Translations under genes and position numbers: made by a program
Assembly: GCA_033439685.1 (NCBI GenBank)
Contig: JAUEDM010000002.1
Span: forward strand, 3,038,001 to 3,102,000
Direction of reading: 5' to 3'
DNA length: 64,000 nt
Source of the DNA: Apodospora peruviana
Taxonomy: Eukaryota; Ascomycota; Sordariomycetes; Sordariales; Lasiosphaeriaceae
The notes under the pieces: generated by a model
Databases searched by the model: none
What the model was told of the DNA's origin: nothing
What the model saw: only the letters and a program-made list of their open reading frames with translations
Part shown: piece by piece, positions 20,750 through 32,348 of the stretch
How the letters are laid out: each line of letters starts with the position of its first letter
How positions within the stretch are numbered: position 1 is the first letter of the stretch

Positions 20750-22296
20750 CTATGCGTTGCCACCCTTTTCTTCGGTGTCAATGTGCCAGACGACATAATT
20801 CGGTAGGCCGTAAACTTCGTAACCGGCTCGTTTGGCCATCTTGGCAAAACCTTCGGTCTCGGCTTGGTTCTCAAAGGCGTAACAGGGGAAGTTGATACCT
20901 AGAATGCATTAGTATTCATGTTGAAAATATTGAAGGCCAACTTCCTTACCCGATCTGTGAACATCTGCTTTGACAAGAATATTGACACCACCAATACCAT
21001 CAAGAGCAAGTTCCTCATCCTTGTCATTACGCCAATCGCCCATGCGAGCCATGTAGGTTCGTCCAGTGTCGTATTGCTTATATCCTGTACAAAATATGGT
21101 CTGTTAGTCTGGAAATCTACGAGTAAACAAGTGGATAGGAGTCTACAGACCTTCGGCTAGGACAACATCTTTATCGAGGCTTGCCTGGAGTCTGCGGCCC
21201 TTGTCAGATTCGACCCAGGAGTTATAGTCAACTATAGAAAATGATTAGCCGAATAAACAGGCACAGAGAGGGCAATCTAGTTCGTGGAAACTCACATCTT
21301 CCTTCGATATCGTGACCATCTCTATAACGATGAAACCAGATATCTGCAATTGGGTTAGCTCTAGCGCTCTCTACGCTGAATTCAGAAAAGGGGGCGTACT
21401 TGGCACAAGGATATCTCTATCATGAGCGATGAAGTCTTCAAGAATCTTTTTGGGGCTATCCTGGATATCCACGTCTCTCCAGTACACCCACGAATGCTCA
21501 GGCTTCAGGGCGGTCGCCAAGAGATAGTTGCGCGCCTTGCCCATAGCCTTCCGGCGTGGACCCTGGGCTTCGAAGCTGTGTCTTTCCTTGACGTCCTGGC
21601 TCAACTTGAAGTTAAAGTCCTTCTCGACAACCATGGCGCTATGGAATGAAATCCCGTCCGGGCGCTGCTGAATCCGGTCGAGCTCGGCCGAAAGGACAGC
21701 TAATGTGTCATCGGTAGAATCGCCGACAAGGAAGGCCAGATCAATCAGGTCGTGCGGGTACGTAAGCTCCGCGATAAGTTCGAAATATTTGGAGATGTAG
21801 CGGGAGGCGTCTTTCAGAGGGGTCAGGATCAGGACTCGTTCTCGATTGGCGAGAGCCTTGGTGGTGGACTTGATGGGGTTCAGGTCGACGTGCTCGATAG
21901 TTGACGAGTTGACTTCTAGCGGAACATGATGGTTGAAGATTACAGGCGTGTGGAGGTGGGCATTCCATGATGCTTGCTCGTTGAGCGTCATCTCCATTGG
22001 GGGTTTGGCCGGCCCCCAGCAGTAGAAGCTGCGGTCGAGAAACACGTAAGATTAGCTAAACGAACTCGCGCGAACTTTTGAAGTGCCAGGCAAACAAGGA
22101 GCAGACACAATAGGTGTTCATACCTTTGCATCTCAGATGCAGACGTGCTAATCCCGCGCCATAATAATAGTATGATTCCTGTTATCGCGACAAAGAGAAG
22201 GAATCGCGTCTTTGTCAAGAAGACCCATATCGCCCTTGTTGGGGGTAGTTGTGCCCTGGCAGCTTTCCAGCTGACGCCGCCCTTTGGTAGAAGCAT
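20750..22296 (-). CDS. ANP1: Mannan polymerase II subunit Anp1 (mannosyltransferase)
   Basis: Golgi alpha-1,6-mannosyltransferase of the Anp1/Van1/Mnn9 family, which extends the N-glycan mannan backbone. Predicted 404 residues in six exons: 22296-22124, 22028-21400, 21343-21296, 21231-21151, 21084-20950, 20898-20750; introns 51-95 nt. A type II membrane anchor (FLLFVAITGIILLLW) follows a short N-terminus, MLLPKGGVSWKAARAQLPPT. The catalytic domain shows VLILTPLKDASRYISKYFEL, LVGDSTDDT, the Mn-binding DXD-type motif in YWRDVDIQD, and LVPNIWFHRYRDGHDIEGRF, rebuilt across exons. The C-terminus is YGLPNYVVWHIDTEEKGGNA. The N-terminal pattern fits Anp1 better than Van1 or Mnn9, but the paralogue assignment is from memory. 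Confidence 0.9.
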
Positions 22297-24031
22297 TGTC
22301 GAGGTCTCGGGTGGCCCTCAGCACCACCCTATATCGGCAATGATGCGGCTGCTGAAGAAAAACGAGTGTCTGGCTGCCGTCTATCCTTTCCGACGTGATG
22401 CGATGCGAGCAGGTGCCGATCGAAGGGGTCGAGGGATGCAGGGTCGATGGTCGGGAAACGCGAGAATTTTCGGGGACGCAGTGGTAGCGCCTTTGGTTGG
22501 GACGGACTGTCCCTTGGACAAATACCAATTGGCTAAAACCCGCGTTGACTCGATATCCTCTCAAGAGGCGGTCTTTGAAGGCGGGTTCACACTCGGAAAC
22601 GGTCTGTCTCGTTACGTCGTTTGGAGCACGTTGGATCAGATGCACCCGTGCAGTCGTGTGTCGCGTTTTCGAGGTGACAGCTGGGAAAAGGTTGCGTGTG
22701 GAATGAGAGTTTCTCGTACAATGCTCCAGTGTGCACTGGTGCACCGGTCCAGAAGCAGCACGCCCGGCCCCGGGGGCGTCTGTGAGGTGTGGCAGGCCCA
22801 CCGGGGATTAGTTTAGGGGATGGCCTATCAGGAAGCCGGGGTCGGCTAGTGCTCGGCCCGCTTTTCAGCACAGCCAATTCCACCACCAATTAATGGGCTT
22901 GCTAGGGGCTGCCCATCCATCTCCGCCATGAAAATTATGTAGCTTTACACGCAATCGGTCGAGCCCTTTGAAGAATAATCCGATACCCATCGAACCCGAG
23001 TCAAAAGTTGCCTGGCATCGCCTCCCATCAAGTCATTGACGATCAGTTCATCCCTTTTTAGAATATTCTCGTGATGGACACGAGGAAGCAAACGGGGTTT
23101 CCCTGGTTCGGGGCATTCATCCAGGGATGGAAATGGTGGGTTCCATCGCAATTCCGAGCAGATAGGATTCTGCAGCACTTCCAGGTTATAACGGTCCGCC
23201 AATGAACCGTGCCATGTCCTTTCATGCATCTGACGGGACATTACCATGGCGTCCACGGAGTCTCGATACGCCGCTCAGTTGTATACGAAATTTATGTCCA
23301 GACTGTGTCCTCACTCATGCTGAGTAACTGTTGCTTGATTCTCACCAAAGCCGCAAAGCGAAGCTCGGTGTTTCGACGGCCACTTTTGGTTCGCTTACCT
23401 ACCTACCTAGGTACCTAGACATGTAATTTCAAAATGAGAAAGGCTGAAGGAAATGCCCTTTGAGCGGGGGGCTTTTGAGCGTCTAGGGGCATAACTCCGA
23501 TGGTTTACCAACACCTCAGACATATTATAAGAGAGCTACTCTCATTACCTACAACAATTATTCGAGTCAAAGATGTTATTTGTACGTGGGATTATCCTGA
23601 GAGCTACAAGAGCTTAAAGTTAGAGTACGTGTTATCCTCCGTAGAACAAAATGTAGGCATATATTTGGCGAGGAGTAAGCGACCTTTTGGCATGGTGTTC
23701 CCATGCTTTTTCGTGAAACAGAAACAAGGCATCCATATTCCGACTCAAATCGGTCTCTCATCGCCAGGCATTGCACAAGCGGCTTAAAATCGGAAGGGTG
23801 GCCGGATATACCGTAGGCCAAGATGGGCGGATCAGCATCTCATATGTCCGGGCCACGTGAGTAGGCGACACCGACGTACCCCAAAGCCGTGATGTCAGAC
23901 CGCTGCAGCGGAAGGGCGCGTTTACAAAAAGCCGGGACGAACCTCCGCCTGGGGTTCATTGGACGAAAGCTGCCCAGCATCATCCTCCTCTAAAATTAAC
24001 AACTGTTTACGGGTTATTGGGTGATTGGGTG
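22297..24031. other. Divergent promoter region, ANP1 / DNA glycosylase
   Basis: 1.7 kb without a credible gene. Overlapping open frames on both strands at 22145-22889 share no codon bias. A TAGGTA-type cluster lies at 23396-23419. Confidence 0.55.
23396..23419. repeat. ACCT/TAGGTACC microrepeat cluster
   Basis: Reads as repeated ACCT units running into a palindromic CTAGGTACCTAG. Similar clusters occur in other intergenic parts of the window. Confidence 0.7.
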
Positions 24032-25348
24032 ATGCTTAAACGACTGCCTGCATTTTGTCTCGGACTCCAGCGATTTACAACTTTGCATTCGATTCTTCCA
24101 ATAATTGACAGCATCCAAGTAGGTATTCGGCTGACATCGACATCTGTTCATCGAGTCACCGGAATCCACTCAACTGTTTTATTGTCCAGAGCACCTGCAC
24201 AAATGTCGTTACGCAGGTCGGGACGATTGAGTGCAATGGCTGTCGAACTGGTGACACCGCCGGTTCCAGTTCCCCGCGCCGCTTCTCGGAAAAGAAAGGC
24301 TCCCGTCAAAGATACCCCGGCGCCGGAACCGGCCCCTGAAGCGAAATCGAAACTGGAGGAAGCAGAAAAGGCACCGTCTACTCCGAAAAGGGCCCGAGCC
24401 CGAAAGACCATCCCCCAAGCCCCGCCGGCTACACCTATACCAAGTGCCGTCGGTCTCATCGCTGAAGGTGCCCTTCCTACGAACTCGCAAAAGCCCAGAC
24501 CGGCCGCCGTAACACGCCTCGCCGACCCCAACAAGACGAACGCGACTCTTCTTTCGCCTGAGACTTCACGCATCGTCGCGTCCAAGCCGGTCGACACTGT
24601 CTCGCCATCCAAAGTACCCCAGGGCCTCTTGGTCAAGTCGACCACTACCGCCAACCTCCTGGAAGAAGCCTGCGCCCATCTCATCAAAGTGGACGAGCGC
24701 ATGCGGCCTCTGATCAAGAGACACCGGTGCCACATATTCTCCCCCCAAGGGCTCGCCGAGAAGATTGATCCGTTCGAGGCCATCACCAGCAGCATCATCT
24801 CGCAGCAGGTGAGCGGCGCGGCCGCCAAGGCCATCAAGAACCGCTTCGTCGCCCTGTTCGACGACAGCGCCACCAAAACCGGCACCGTGATCCGGCGCTT
24901 CCCGCACCCGTCGCAGGTCGCCCTGACGCCGATCGAGACGCTGCGCACCGCAGGCCTGTCGCAACGTAAGGCCGAGTACGTGTCCGGACTCGCGGCCAGG
25001 TTCACGACCGGTGAGCTGTCGGCGCAGATGCTGGCCGACGCGCCCTACGAGGAGCTCGTCAACAAGCTGATCGCCGTGCGCGGCCTGGGGCGCTGGAGCG
25101 TCGAGATGTTTGCATGCTTCGCGCTCAAGCGCATGGACGTGTTCTCGCTCGGCGACCTGGGCGTCCAGCGCGGCATGGCGGCCTTCCTCGGCCGCGATGT
25201 GACGAAGCTCAAGGCTAAAGGGGGCAAGTGGAAGTATATGAGCGAGAAGGAGATGGAGGAGGTCAGTGACCGGTTCAGGCCATACCGCAGCCTGTTTATG
25301 TGGTATATGTGGCGGGTGGAGGAGACAGACGTCAGCACGTTGGAATAG
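24032..25348 (+). CDS. MAG1: DNA-3-methyladenine glycosylase, HhH-GPD family
   Basis: Base-excision repair enzyme removing alkylated purines. Intron-free, 438 residues from the first ATG (24032), or 381 from an in-frame ATG at 24203. The glycosylase core is in the C-terminal half: SSIISQQVSGAAAKAIKNRF, AGLSQRKAEYVSGLA, the helix-hairpin-helix VRGLGRWSVEMFACFAL, and FSLGDLGVQRGM with the catalytic Asp at 375. Between the second ATG and the core lies a ~130-residue basic, Pro-rich region (KRARARK, RKRKAP) that probably carries nuclear localisation. The first 57 residues (MLKRLPAFCLGLQRFTT) are basic and hydrophobic without acids near the start, like a mitochondrial presequence. Family is firm; the choice of start is open (see findings). 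Confidence 0.92.
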   Translation: MLKRLPAFCLGLQRFTTLHSILPIIDSIQVGIRLTSTSVHRVTGIHSTVLLSRAPAQMSLRRSGRLSAMAVELVTPPVPVPRAASRKRKAPVKDTPAPEPAPEAKSKLEEAEKAPSTPKRARARKTIPQAPPATPIPSAVGLIAEGALPTNSQKPRPAAVTRLADPNKTNATLLSPETSRIVASKPVDTVSPSKVPQGLLVKSTTTANLLEEACAHLIKVDERMRPLIKRHRCHIFSPQGLAEKIDPFEAITSSIISQQVSGAAAKAIKNRFVALFDDSATKTGTVIRRFPHPSQVALTPIETLRTAGLSQRKAEYVSGLAARFTTGELSAQMLADAPYEELVNKLIAVRGLGRWSVEMFACFALKRMDVFSLGDLGVQRGMAAFLGRDVTKLKAKGGKWKYMSEKEMEEVSDRFRPYRSLFMWYMWRVEETDVSTLE

Positions 25349-28300
25349 ACGGCCCAGCGACAAGAAACTGATACTCCTTTCCCGCAATACTATCTCGATA
25401 TCGCGCTGGACGACAGTGGATCATATCTAACCCGGGCAGGCTGGGACTTGCCCTGGTACGAACAAATGCTCCTACTTTACATGGTATCAGAAGCAAGACG
25501 AACAAAAGTCAAGCTTTTTTTTTAGCATGCGGCGTCAATCATACCAGCTGTGTATCCACACACAATCACGGTCAAACAGCATGACCATATGACTCCTATA
25601 GAAGTCAACTTCATCCGCAACCCAGGTCAGTTACTACCGAAAGTATTTTTCATGATCTACGCGGGAAACCCCATGAGCTGGGACAGATTACCATGTGGTG
25701 CGTGGGCGGCGGCGGCGGGGCGTGTGTGTTTTCATTTTCAAAGCACAGAACACAGTCCTAAGGTTTCATACGTCTTCAGGCGTGCCACTTCGCCAGCGTA
25801 TCCAAGACGGCATCGTTCTCGGAGGCATTTAGCCTCAAAGGTTCCAAGGTTTCGATGGGTTTCCTTCTTCCCTGTGTGTGTCTTTATAAACAACAGGGTC
25901 TGGGCCCTGAATGGATGGGAATTGAGCTCGCTCGTTCACTCTTCCCTGGGCCGGGAAACTTTGGTCGATTTTTATCACCTTGGGAGAATACCAGGGATTG
26001 GGCTTCTGTCGTTTTTACGAGCCGCTTCACACGGGACGACCCAATTTTTATATAGAATATGGACGGGAGAGAAGGCGGGAAAAAGTTGGCGAACGATATC
26101 TTGGCCGCGCGGTGAGATGGTTAATAGCTCGGTCTTTATTTGCTGTCATGTACAGTTCCGTAAATAATCAAAAGATGCGCATGCACAGCGGTACGACTGA
26201 CGATGGCGGCTCGGTAATTGACACTGATCATCGACAAACCCAAAAGGCGCTGGGAGTCTGTACCAAAAGAACTACGTTTTGGGTGTTTGATATCCGGTCG
26301 CAGATCTGAACAGGGGGCTAGTAAAGTATATAAAGCACGTGTAAGTCGCAGGCAGTGATGACGATGATATAGAGTCATTTTTGTTTGTCAACTGTGCCTT
26401 CCTCATGCAACGGTTCATCTCGAGTAGACTCATCCAAGGTAATCGGAAACTCAAGATGGACGTTGTACCTTGTTGGCCATATGTACGGAGGCATGTACGG
26501 GTATTTGACGTATAGATGTTTTGTTTGAAGCATGACGGGCTCGTCGTGACACAGCAGACCGCCGTCTTCCCTATCGAACTGAGCCTCAACATATGGAAAA
26601 GAGTCTCGACAAAGTTTTGCATGGTGAGCACAGGTGGTTTGATCAGGGACACGGCTTTTTTTTTTGTAGCATAATGGGTACCGGTAGGGACACCCGTAGA
26701 AGTAAGTTGCGAAAGAGGCATGGTATTTTATGGTGGACCGATGTTATCGAACACGGTTAGGAACTTACGGATCCGTATATACCGGGTATTCCGTACGGAT
26801 CCGTATTTGATGTCGCATTATGCTCGGATTTCTCACAATCCATACGGAGTATAAAAATGTGAAATTGACTTTTTCAGCAGCCATGCGCCAGATGTCGAAA
26901 GAAGCAGGTCCCAGTTCCCAGTTTGTTCCCTGACGTGCACTTTTCCCCTCACCAGCCGGGGGTGAACGTAGCATCCCACCAACCGAGAGGCGCCGACGAT
27001 AACAGATCATCAACGGGCAGCAAGTGCAACAGACCCAACCACCGGAGAAGTGTTGCAGGTAGATGGTCAACTGCAATGCCAATCAAAATACCCCGATGGC
27101 CATCTATCTGCAGCAGTTTCGAAAACCATGTGGATGTGTGCACCTTTTACTTACGCGAATAACTGCCCGCCTTACCGAGTACTTACACTGAGAGCTGCGA
27201 TGCAATGTGCGAAGCTTATCTTATATGCGGTGCTTCATATCACCTTGGAGGGGGGGCTCGTAATAAAACCCCCGCCGCCATGGCTCTCTACTTTACAAAG
27301 AAACCTGCCGCCAAAGTTCGACGACGTCCAGACTACTCCGTACAGGGCACGACAGTTTGCTTCCGGTCCTGTGTTGGAACCATGTGGGTGGTATTGAGAG
27401 GAACACAAACCATTACAAAATCCGAATCAGCAACACTGCAGCATTGAATGGGACGTGTCGCAAGGGTGGGTGCGTTGCCGACGGACGACATGCTTCTATC
27501 CTGCGGAGAAACAAAATAAGGCGCCCGCCACCCGCCGGCGTGCTTCAGAGAAGTCCATTCATGATTCTTATCCTGCAGTATCCGTATGCGCGCGCAAATC
27601 GGGCATGGGGGCATGGGTGACTGGGGTAAAGTGTGTATCATCAAGAAGAAACCGAAGCCAAAGCGTGGCTGGAGGGCTTTGAAACATTCAACCTCCTCCT
27701 CGATCAAAAAGCCCCCGTCGAGTCCACCGCCAACCGGAGGACGGGTCAACGACATGTGTGCGTTGTGCTGTCGAGCACGCGACGCGTATGTAGATGGCAA
27801 AAAGGAAAAGATGACAGTCGATAGCGTATGCCTGTACATTAGCTCCAGCACATCTGTCTTGTTTGTACCCCGTCCTGCCGTAGATTGGAAATACGAATCT
27901 AGTGTCATCCGTAGTGGCACCGAGGGGGCAAAATAAACTTGACAACCAGCCTAGGGGCCGCCGGGTCTATCATGACAACCGAGGGAAGGAAAAGGAAGGC
28001 AATTTCGCCAGCAAAGATTTCCCGTGGCATTTGTTCCAAGCAGAAGCACATGGCCCTAATAAAATCGCTGCAAAGATGCAAGCGTGAAAAGCATGCACGC
28101 CAACCTGGACAGATCGCCAAGCGGGTTCAAGCTTGGAAAGTTGGAACATCTCTTCCAGGGCATGGACATGGACCATGGATCGCCGGATGAATCCAGAACG
28201 AACAGCAACAGCATCAGAGAGAAAGAGATCTGATGATACCGAAGTGCACCCAAGGCCAACAAGCAATGTGTGCATGATGTGTGCACCCGTCCGATCGCTA

Positions 28301-28899
28301 GATCCACACCCTCATTTCACAAGGTTCCATACGTAATGATTGCTATCGATGGCATCCGCTGTCAGGGAGTCGACGGTGTGGGATCAGGAACAAGTCCTCT
28401 TCCTCCCAATGCCATACCAAAACAGTTGCCCCAGACGGCGCCAGCTTTCAGCTGGGCTGGTGACGCACTTGACCATCTATGCTTCACGAAACTGCGACAG
28501 TTGACCTGTGTTTGGCGGAGAGTGACGTTTTCTTCAACCACCGGGAAGTGGTCCAGAAACTCCTGCCAAGAGATTTGGACAGATTGATGAGGCAACCGGC
28601 CCTGGCAATCCAAGACATCAGGATGGGGACAGGGAGCTCCCGGCAACCAGTCAGGTCAGTCAGTGGTCGTTGGCCGACACCACCTGTCCGCTAGCGTGCC
28701 TGGCATGTCTGCGCCCACCCCCACCCCAGCTGCGGACGTTGGGGGGCGTGTCGGTAACATGACGAACCCCCTGGCAGATGATTTAGCTCCAATTACCGCT
28801 TCTGCGAGGGCTCCATTTCTCTGCTTGCTGCTGCTGTTGCTTGGCTGCCCCTTGGACCTCTCTCAAGCCACACAACTGCTCTCCTCCCGTTTTGCAGCA
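25349..28899. other. Gene-poor stretch, about 3.6 kb
   Basis: No open frame here has coding character or a known domain on either strand, and I found no tRNA. It includes a duplicated 12-bp palindrome at 26766-26805 and copies of TACGGAGTA at 26843 and 27334 (reverse). Base composition is not extreme, so it does not look like a RIP-mutated transposon. It may be regulatory DNA or non-coding transcript upstream of ECM33. Confidence 0.5.
26766..26805. repeat. Duplicated 12-bp palindrome TACGGATCCGTA
   Basis: Two identical perfect palindromes at 26766-26777 and 26794-26805, 28 bases apart start to start. Could be a protein-binding site pair or a remnant of a small repeat. Confidence 0.75.
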
Positions 28900-29831
28900 T
28901 TTTCTTCCGTTGTCTAAACTCAACCTTCGATTCAATTCATTCGTTATTGTCCATTCCACCTCCTGTGCTTTTTGAAGGAAAGCAACAGTGTTCAGTATCG
29001 AGCGAAAGAATACCGTCGGTCGCTCTTAATATTTTTCTCGGTAACAGCAGAACGCCAGCCGACCGAATCGCGTCGTTTTCCCGTCCGAAAAAAACGAGGC
29101 ACAGAAAACTTGCCGAGGTGTTGCTTCCCACGAGACATTCCGATAACGCAACACGCCATTGACGAATAGGTACGTTGGCTTTTGATTTATTTGTTGCGAA
29201 TATCGCGAGGAAGGATGCAAATCACGACTGCAACCGACGTTTTCAACCTCGCGTTCGTTGTCTTTGGTCGACTGGGACAGGCAGCTGCCCGGGCAAACCA
29301 TCATCGTTCTTGGCGGGGAACGACGGAAGAAGGGGCTCTCTTCATCACCTTCATTCCTGCACACTCCTACTCGCACATCCCTTCTTCACCTCCTCAACGG
29401 CTGGAAAATTGGATCACACTTGAGCCGCTCGCCTGGGTCGATACACCGCACGTCGGCCTTGCCTTCCTCGATCACCGCAGCGAAAGCCATCGAGTCAGAG
29501 CGGAAGGGAAGACAGGAAGGCAAGACATCATCAAGCAGGTCCAGATGCTTTTGTTGACGGCTTATCGTGATCCGGATTCCTGCTTCTCTTCTGCCTTTGC
29601 CACACCGACTTCAGCTTCATATCTTGTTTTTGGACTGGCCGGGCCGAGATTTCCATCTTGTAGAGATACTACTGCATCGGCGCTTCCACTGCCATATCAC
29701 CGCCGCTTCACCCATTTTATCCCTCTGCCTTCTGGACGACAACCAGCTTGCCTGCCACGGACGCCTTTGCTCCGCAGATCGCTCAACCAAGTCGACTGGT
29801 TAGCTAACTCTTTGTGGACAGCTCCGTCAAA
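28900..29831 (+). promoter_or_regulatory. ECM33 core promoter and 5' leader
   Basis: Pyrimidine-rich DNA around 28800-28960 precedes a likely leader exon ending at 29169. A probable leader intron runs from 29170 to 29821, then ten bases of leader precede the ATG at 29832. The transcription start itself cannot be fixed from sequence. Confidence 0.5.
29170..29821 (+). other. Probable 5'UTR intron of ECM33
   Basis: Donor GTACGT at 29170; a strong branch-site/acceptor pair TTAGCTAACTCTTTGTGGACAG ends at 29821, ten bases before the start codon. At about 652 nt it is the longest intron in the window. The open frames inside it (29182-29934, 29258-29557) are therefore unlikely to be genes. Confidence 0.6.
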
Positions 29832-31154
29832 ATGCTCACCAAGTATCTCCTCCCTGCCCTCGCGGCAATTGGCTCAGTCACCGGTGAGTTTGCTATTCAT
29901 TGAGCTTTCCCCACGTCCTCGATTGGTAATTTGACCGCTAATTCTTGACAAGCTGCCACCGATCCTTGCGCCTCCGAAAAGGGGTTTCTTCTCAACAGCC
30001 AAGCCGATGCCACCTCCCTGATTAGCAACTGCAAGAAAGTGACGGGTGATGTCATTCTGGGACCTAACGCTGGCCAAGCCATCGACATTACTGGTCCTTC
30101 TGAGATTACTGGTGATCTCACAGTACTGAACAATGGTGTCATTACGAGCTTCCGGAGCGACAGCCTGCAGACCATTGGCGGCACCTTTACTCTGCAGAAT
30201 CTCACCCTGCTCACTTCGCTCACGATGCCGCCGCTCACGAAGGTGGACACAATTCTTTTCCAATCGTTGCCTGCCCTCGGAGAGCTCAACATCGGCCCCC
30301 CTGGTATAACGTTCGCCAATGTTATCACTGTCAGCGACACCTTCCTGAAGACTTTGAACGGGCTCGACGTTAGCTCCGCAAGGACAATAAATATTGACAA
30401 CAACCGACGTCTGGTCGCGATCACCACCTCGCTCGGCAACTTGACTGACGTCCTGAGAATTTCGGCCAACCATCCCGACCTGGAGGTGTCCATGCCCAAT
30501 CTGAAGTGGATTGCCAACATGACCATCGCCAACGTTTCCACCTTTGAGATCCCTTCTCTCGCAGTTGTCAACGGTTCGGCCCGGTTTGACTTCAACAAGT
30601 TCACATCGTTCAATGCCCCTAACCTCACCCACACCGAGTCCGGCGATATTTCGTTCGTCGGAAACGCAGACCTTAAGGACATCACAATGCCGGCGTTAAC
30701 CTCGATAGGAGGGGGTCTCCTCATTGCGAACAACACTGCTCTGCAGAGCGTAAAGGGATTCGAGGAGCTTAAGACTGTTGGTGGTGCCCTGAAGCTGAGA
30801 GGCAACTTCACCACGTATGCTACTCCTCTTCCTATTGTTGGGCTTTGTGCTTTTGCTGACTTCTACCGTAGTATTGATTTCCCGGCTCTTGACGATGTGA
30901 AGGGTGCTTTTGACATTTCCAGCACTGCCGATATCAGCAAGTCTTGCGACGAGTTCCAGAAGCTTTCGAGCGGCGGTCAGATCCAAGGCACGTTCGCTTG
31001 CACCAGCGACAATGAGCTGGCCAACTCGGACACCGGCACTGGTACCAGCGGCACCACCGGCGGCGGTGACAAGAAGGATGCGGCCGCCGGTCTCTCCCTT
31101 AACACGGTCCTCCTCGGTTTGTCTGCTGTCGCCGGCATTGCCATGATGTGGTAA
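29832..31154 (+). CDS. ECM33: GPI-anchored cell-wall protein Ecm33
   Basis: Cell-wall organisation protein of the Sps2/Ecm33 family. Predicted 398 residues; exons 29832-29883, 29953-30814, 30872-31154, introns 69 and 57 nt. The signal peptide is MLTKYLLPALAAIGSVTA. Receptor-L-type leucine-rich repeats fill the middle, beginning with the Cys motif DPCASEKGF and CKKVTGDVILGPN, then steps such as ITGDLTVLNNGVITSF, IGGTFTLQNLTLLTSLTMP and KTVGGALKLRGNF. Many N-glycosylation sequons are present. A Thr/Gly/Ser-rich stalk (GTGTSGTTGGGDKK) and the hydrophobic tail LNTVLLGLSAVAGIAMMW form the GPI signal. The second intron is a multiple of three and stop-free, so the frame reads through it; splicing restores NFTTIDFPALDDVKGAF. 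Confidence 0.93.
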
Positions 31155-32348
31155 AAGGGTCCAAGCCAATTTGGGCGTTGGAAGTCACCTATGGGGTCAA
31201 GGGAATATAGGAGGCTCTTTCTCACCACTGCGCAGGCAGACCAGGTTAACCATTGTCCCACCATCAATCATGCCCACACATACATTCCCTTTTTTCTGCT
31301 GAGATGAAAGACTTGTCAGGAGTTTTTTTTGCTGCCCTCTCCTCGGAAAGTCTGCAGCGTTGTCATATGAACAAACGTACTGCGTACAGGAACCGCTAGA
31401 CTTAATAATCGTTTTTCTATTATCAACCAAATACTTCATCTGTCTGTCCGTCGTTGTGGTTGTCTCCCGGGTAATAATGCAGATGGTTGGGGGAGTTGTT
31501 TTTGTTGTTGCACAAATGGTCTGGCCAGGTTCCGAGTCGAGCTGAGCTGAGCTGAGCTATGCTTTGAACAGGAGTCACCCCTTTTTGCGTTTGCTCGGTA
31601 ATGATTGTGTTGCGAGAAGAGTCGGAAAGGGCAAGAAAAAAATAAAATTCATGGTACTGTTGCTGCGACGGATACATCACATCATACATAAAGCTTGAGC
31701 GGGTTTGGGGTTGTGGCTACTGGCCTGGTTGGTCGGTATCGGTTGCTGAAGCGTCACTCATTTCTTCTGCTGTTTTTTTTCAGGTGCCTTTCTGTTGTCA
31801 CTGCTGCTGCTGTCTGATTAGGTAGGACTTATTATCATTATGTTATAATATGAGAGAGAAGTTAGTTTGTTCGATCGTGACGTGCGTTGGTCCCTTTGGT
31901 AGTGTCTATTGTGATCTATCTATCTTGCGTGATTATAGACTCTGACCGAACCATCGCGGACGATCGTGCTAAGTCTTTCTGAGTTTGAGTCGAGAGTTGA
32001 AACTCACAGGACCCCTGAAGGGCTGAAGAACATACGCTATATAGTGAAGAGTCGTCCAGTAGTATATGAACCGGACAACCTTTGACGGAACCTATATTCT
32101 TTCTGTGTATATTCTTCCATCTAGTTATGTTTGTTCTTGGGGGAAGAAGGAAGGTACTCGCCTCCGCTTGAGTTGACGAGACGTTGTGGGATGAAGCTAT
32201 TGTATGACCGCATGTATCCTCCGTGTAAGTCAACCCCATTTGCTCAATCAGGTTTACATCATTTCTTTACAAATGGCCATAGCTGGACTGCTTCAGCGGA
32301 CGGACCTATTTAGATGCCGAAGGTATCCTAGCTTTAGGTATGTGGTAT
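31155..32348. other. Intergenic, convergent 3' flanks of ECM33 and SPF45
   Basis: AT-rich and poly-T-rich. Contains a GAGCT tandem at 31537-31558. No gene seen. Confidence 0.55.
31537..31558 (+). repeat. (GAGCT)4 pentanucleotide repeat
   Basis: About four tandem copies of GAGCT in the ECM33 3' flank. No role evident. Confidence 0.75.

Noticed and set aside
22145..22816. Overlapping frames of over 210 codons on both strands between ANP1 and the glycosylase
   Set aside because: Partly antisense to ANP1 exon 1; no codon bias, splice logic or family motif on either strand.
24148..25387. Two long minus-strand frames opposite the DNA glycosylase
   Set aside because: Antisense shadows; no domain likeness, while the plus frame has the full HhH-GPD pattern.
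27333..27920. 195-codon minus-strand frame in the gene-poor stretch
   Set aside because: Composition random-like, no motif, and the plus strand has equally long frames over the same bases.
29182..29934. 250-codon frame upstream of ECM33
   Set aside because: Lies inside the probable 5'UTR intron, composition is Ser/Pro/Arg-rich without a domain, and it crosses the ECM33 start region.
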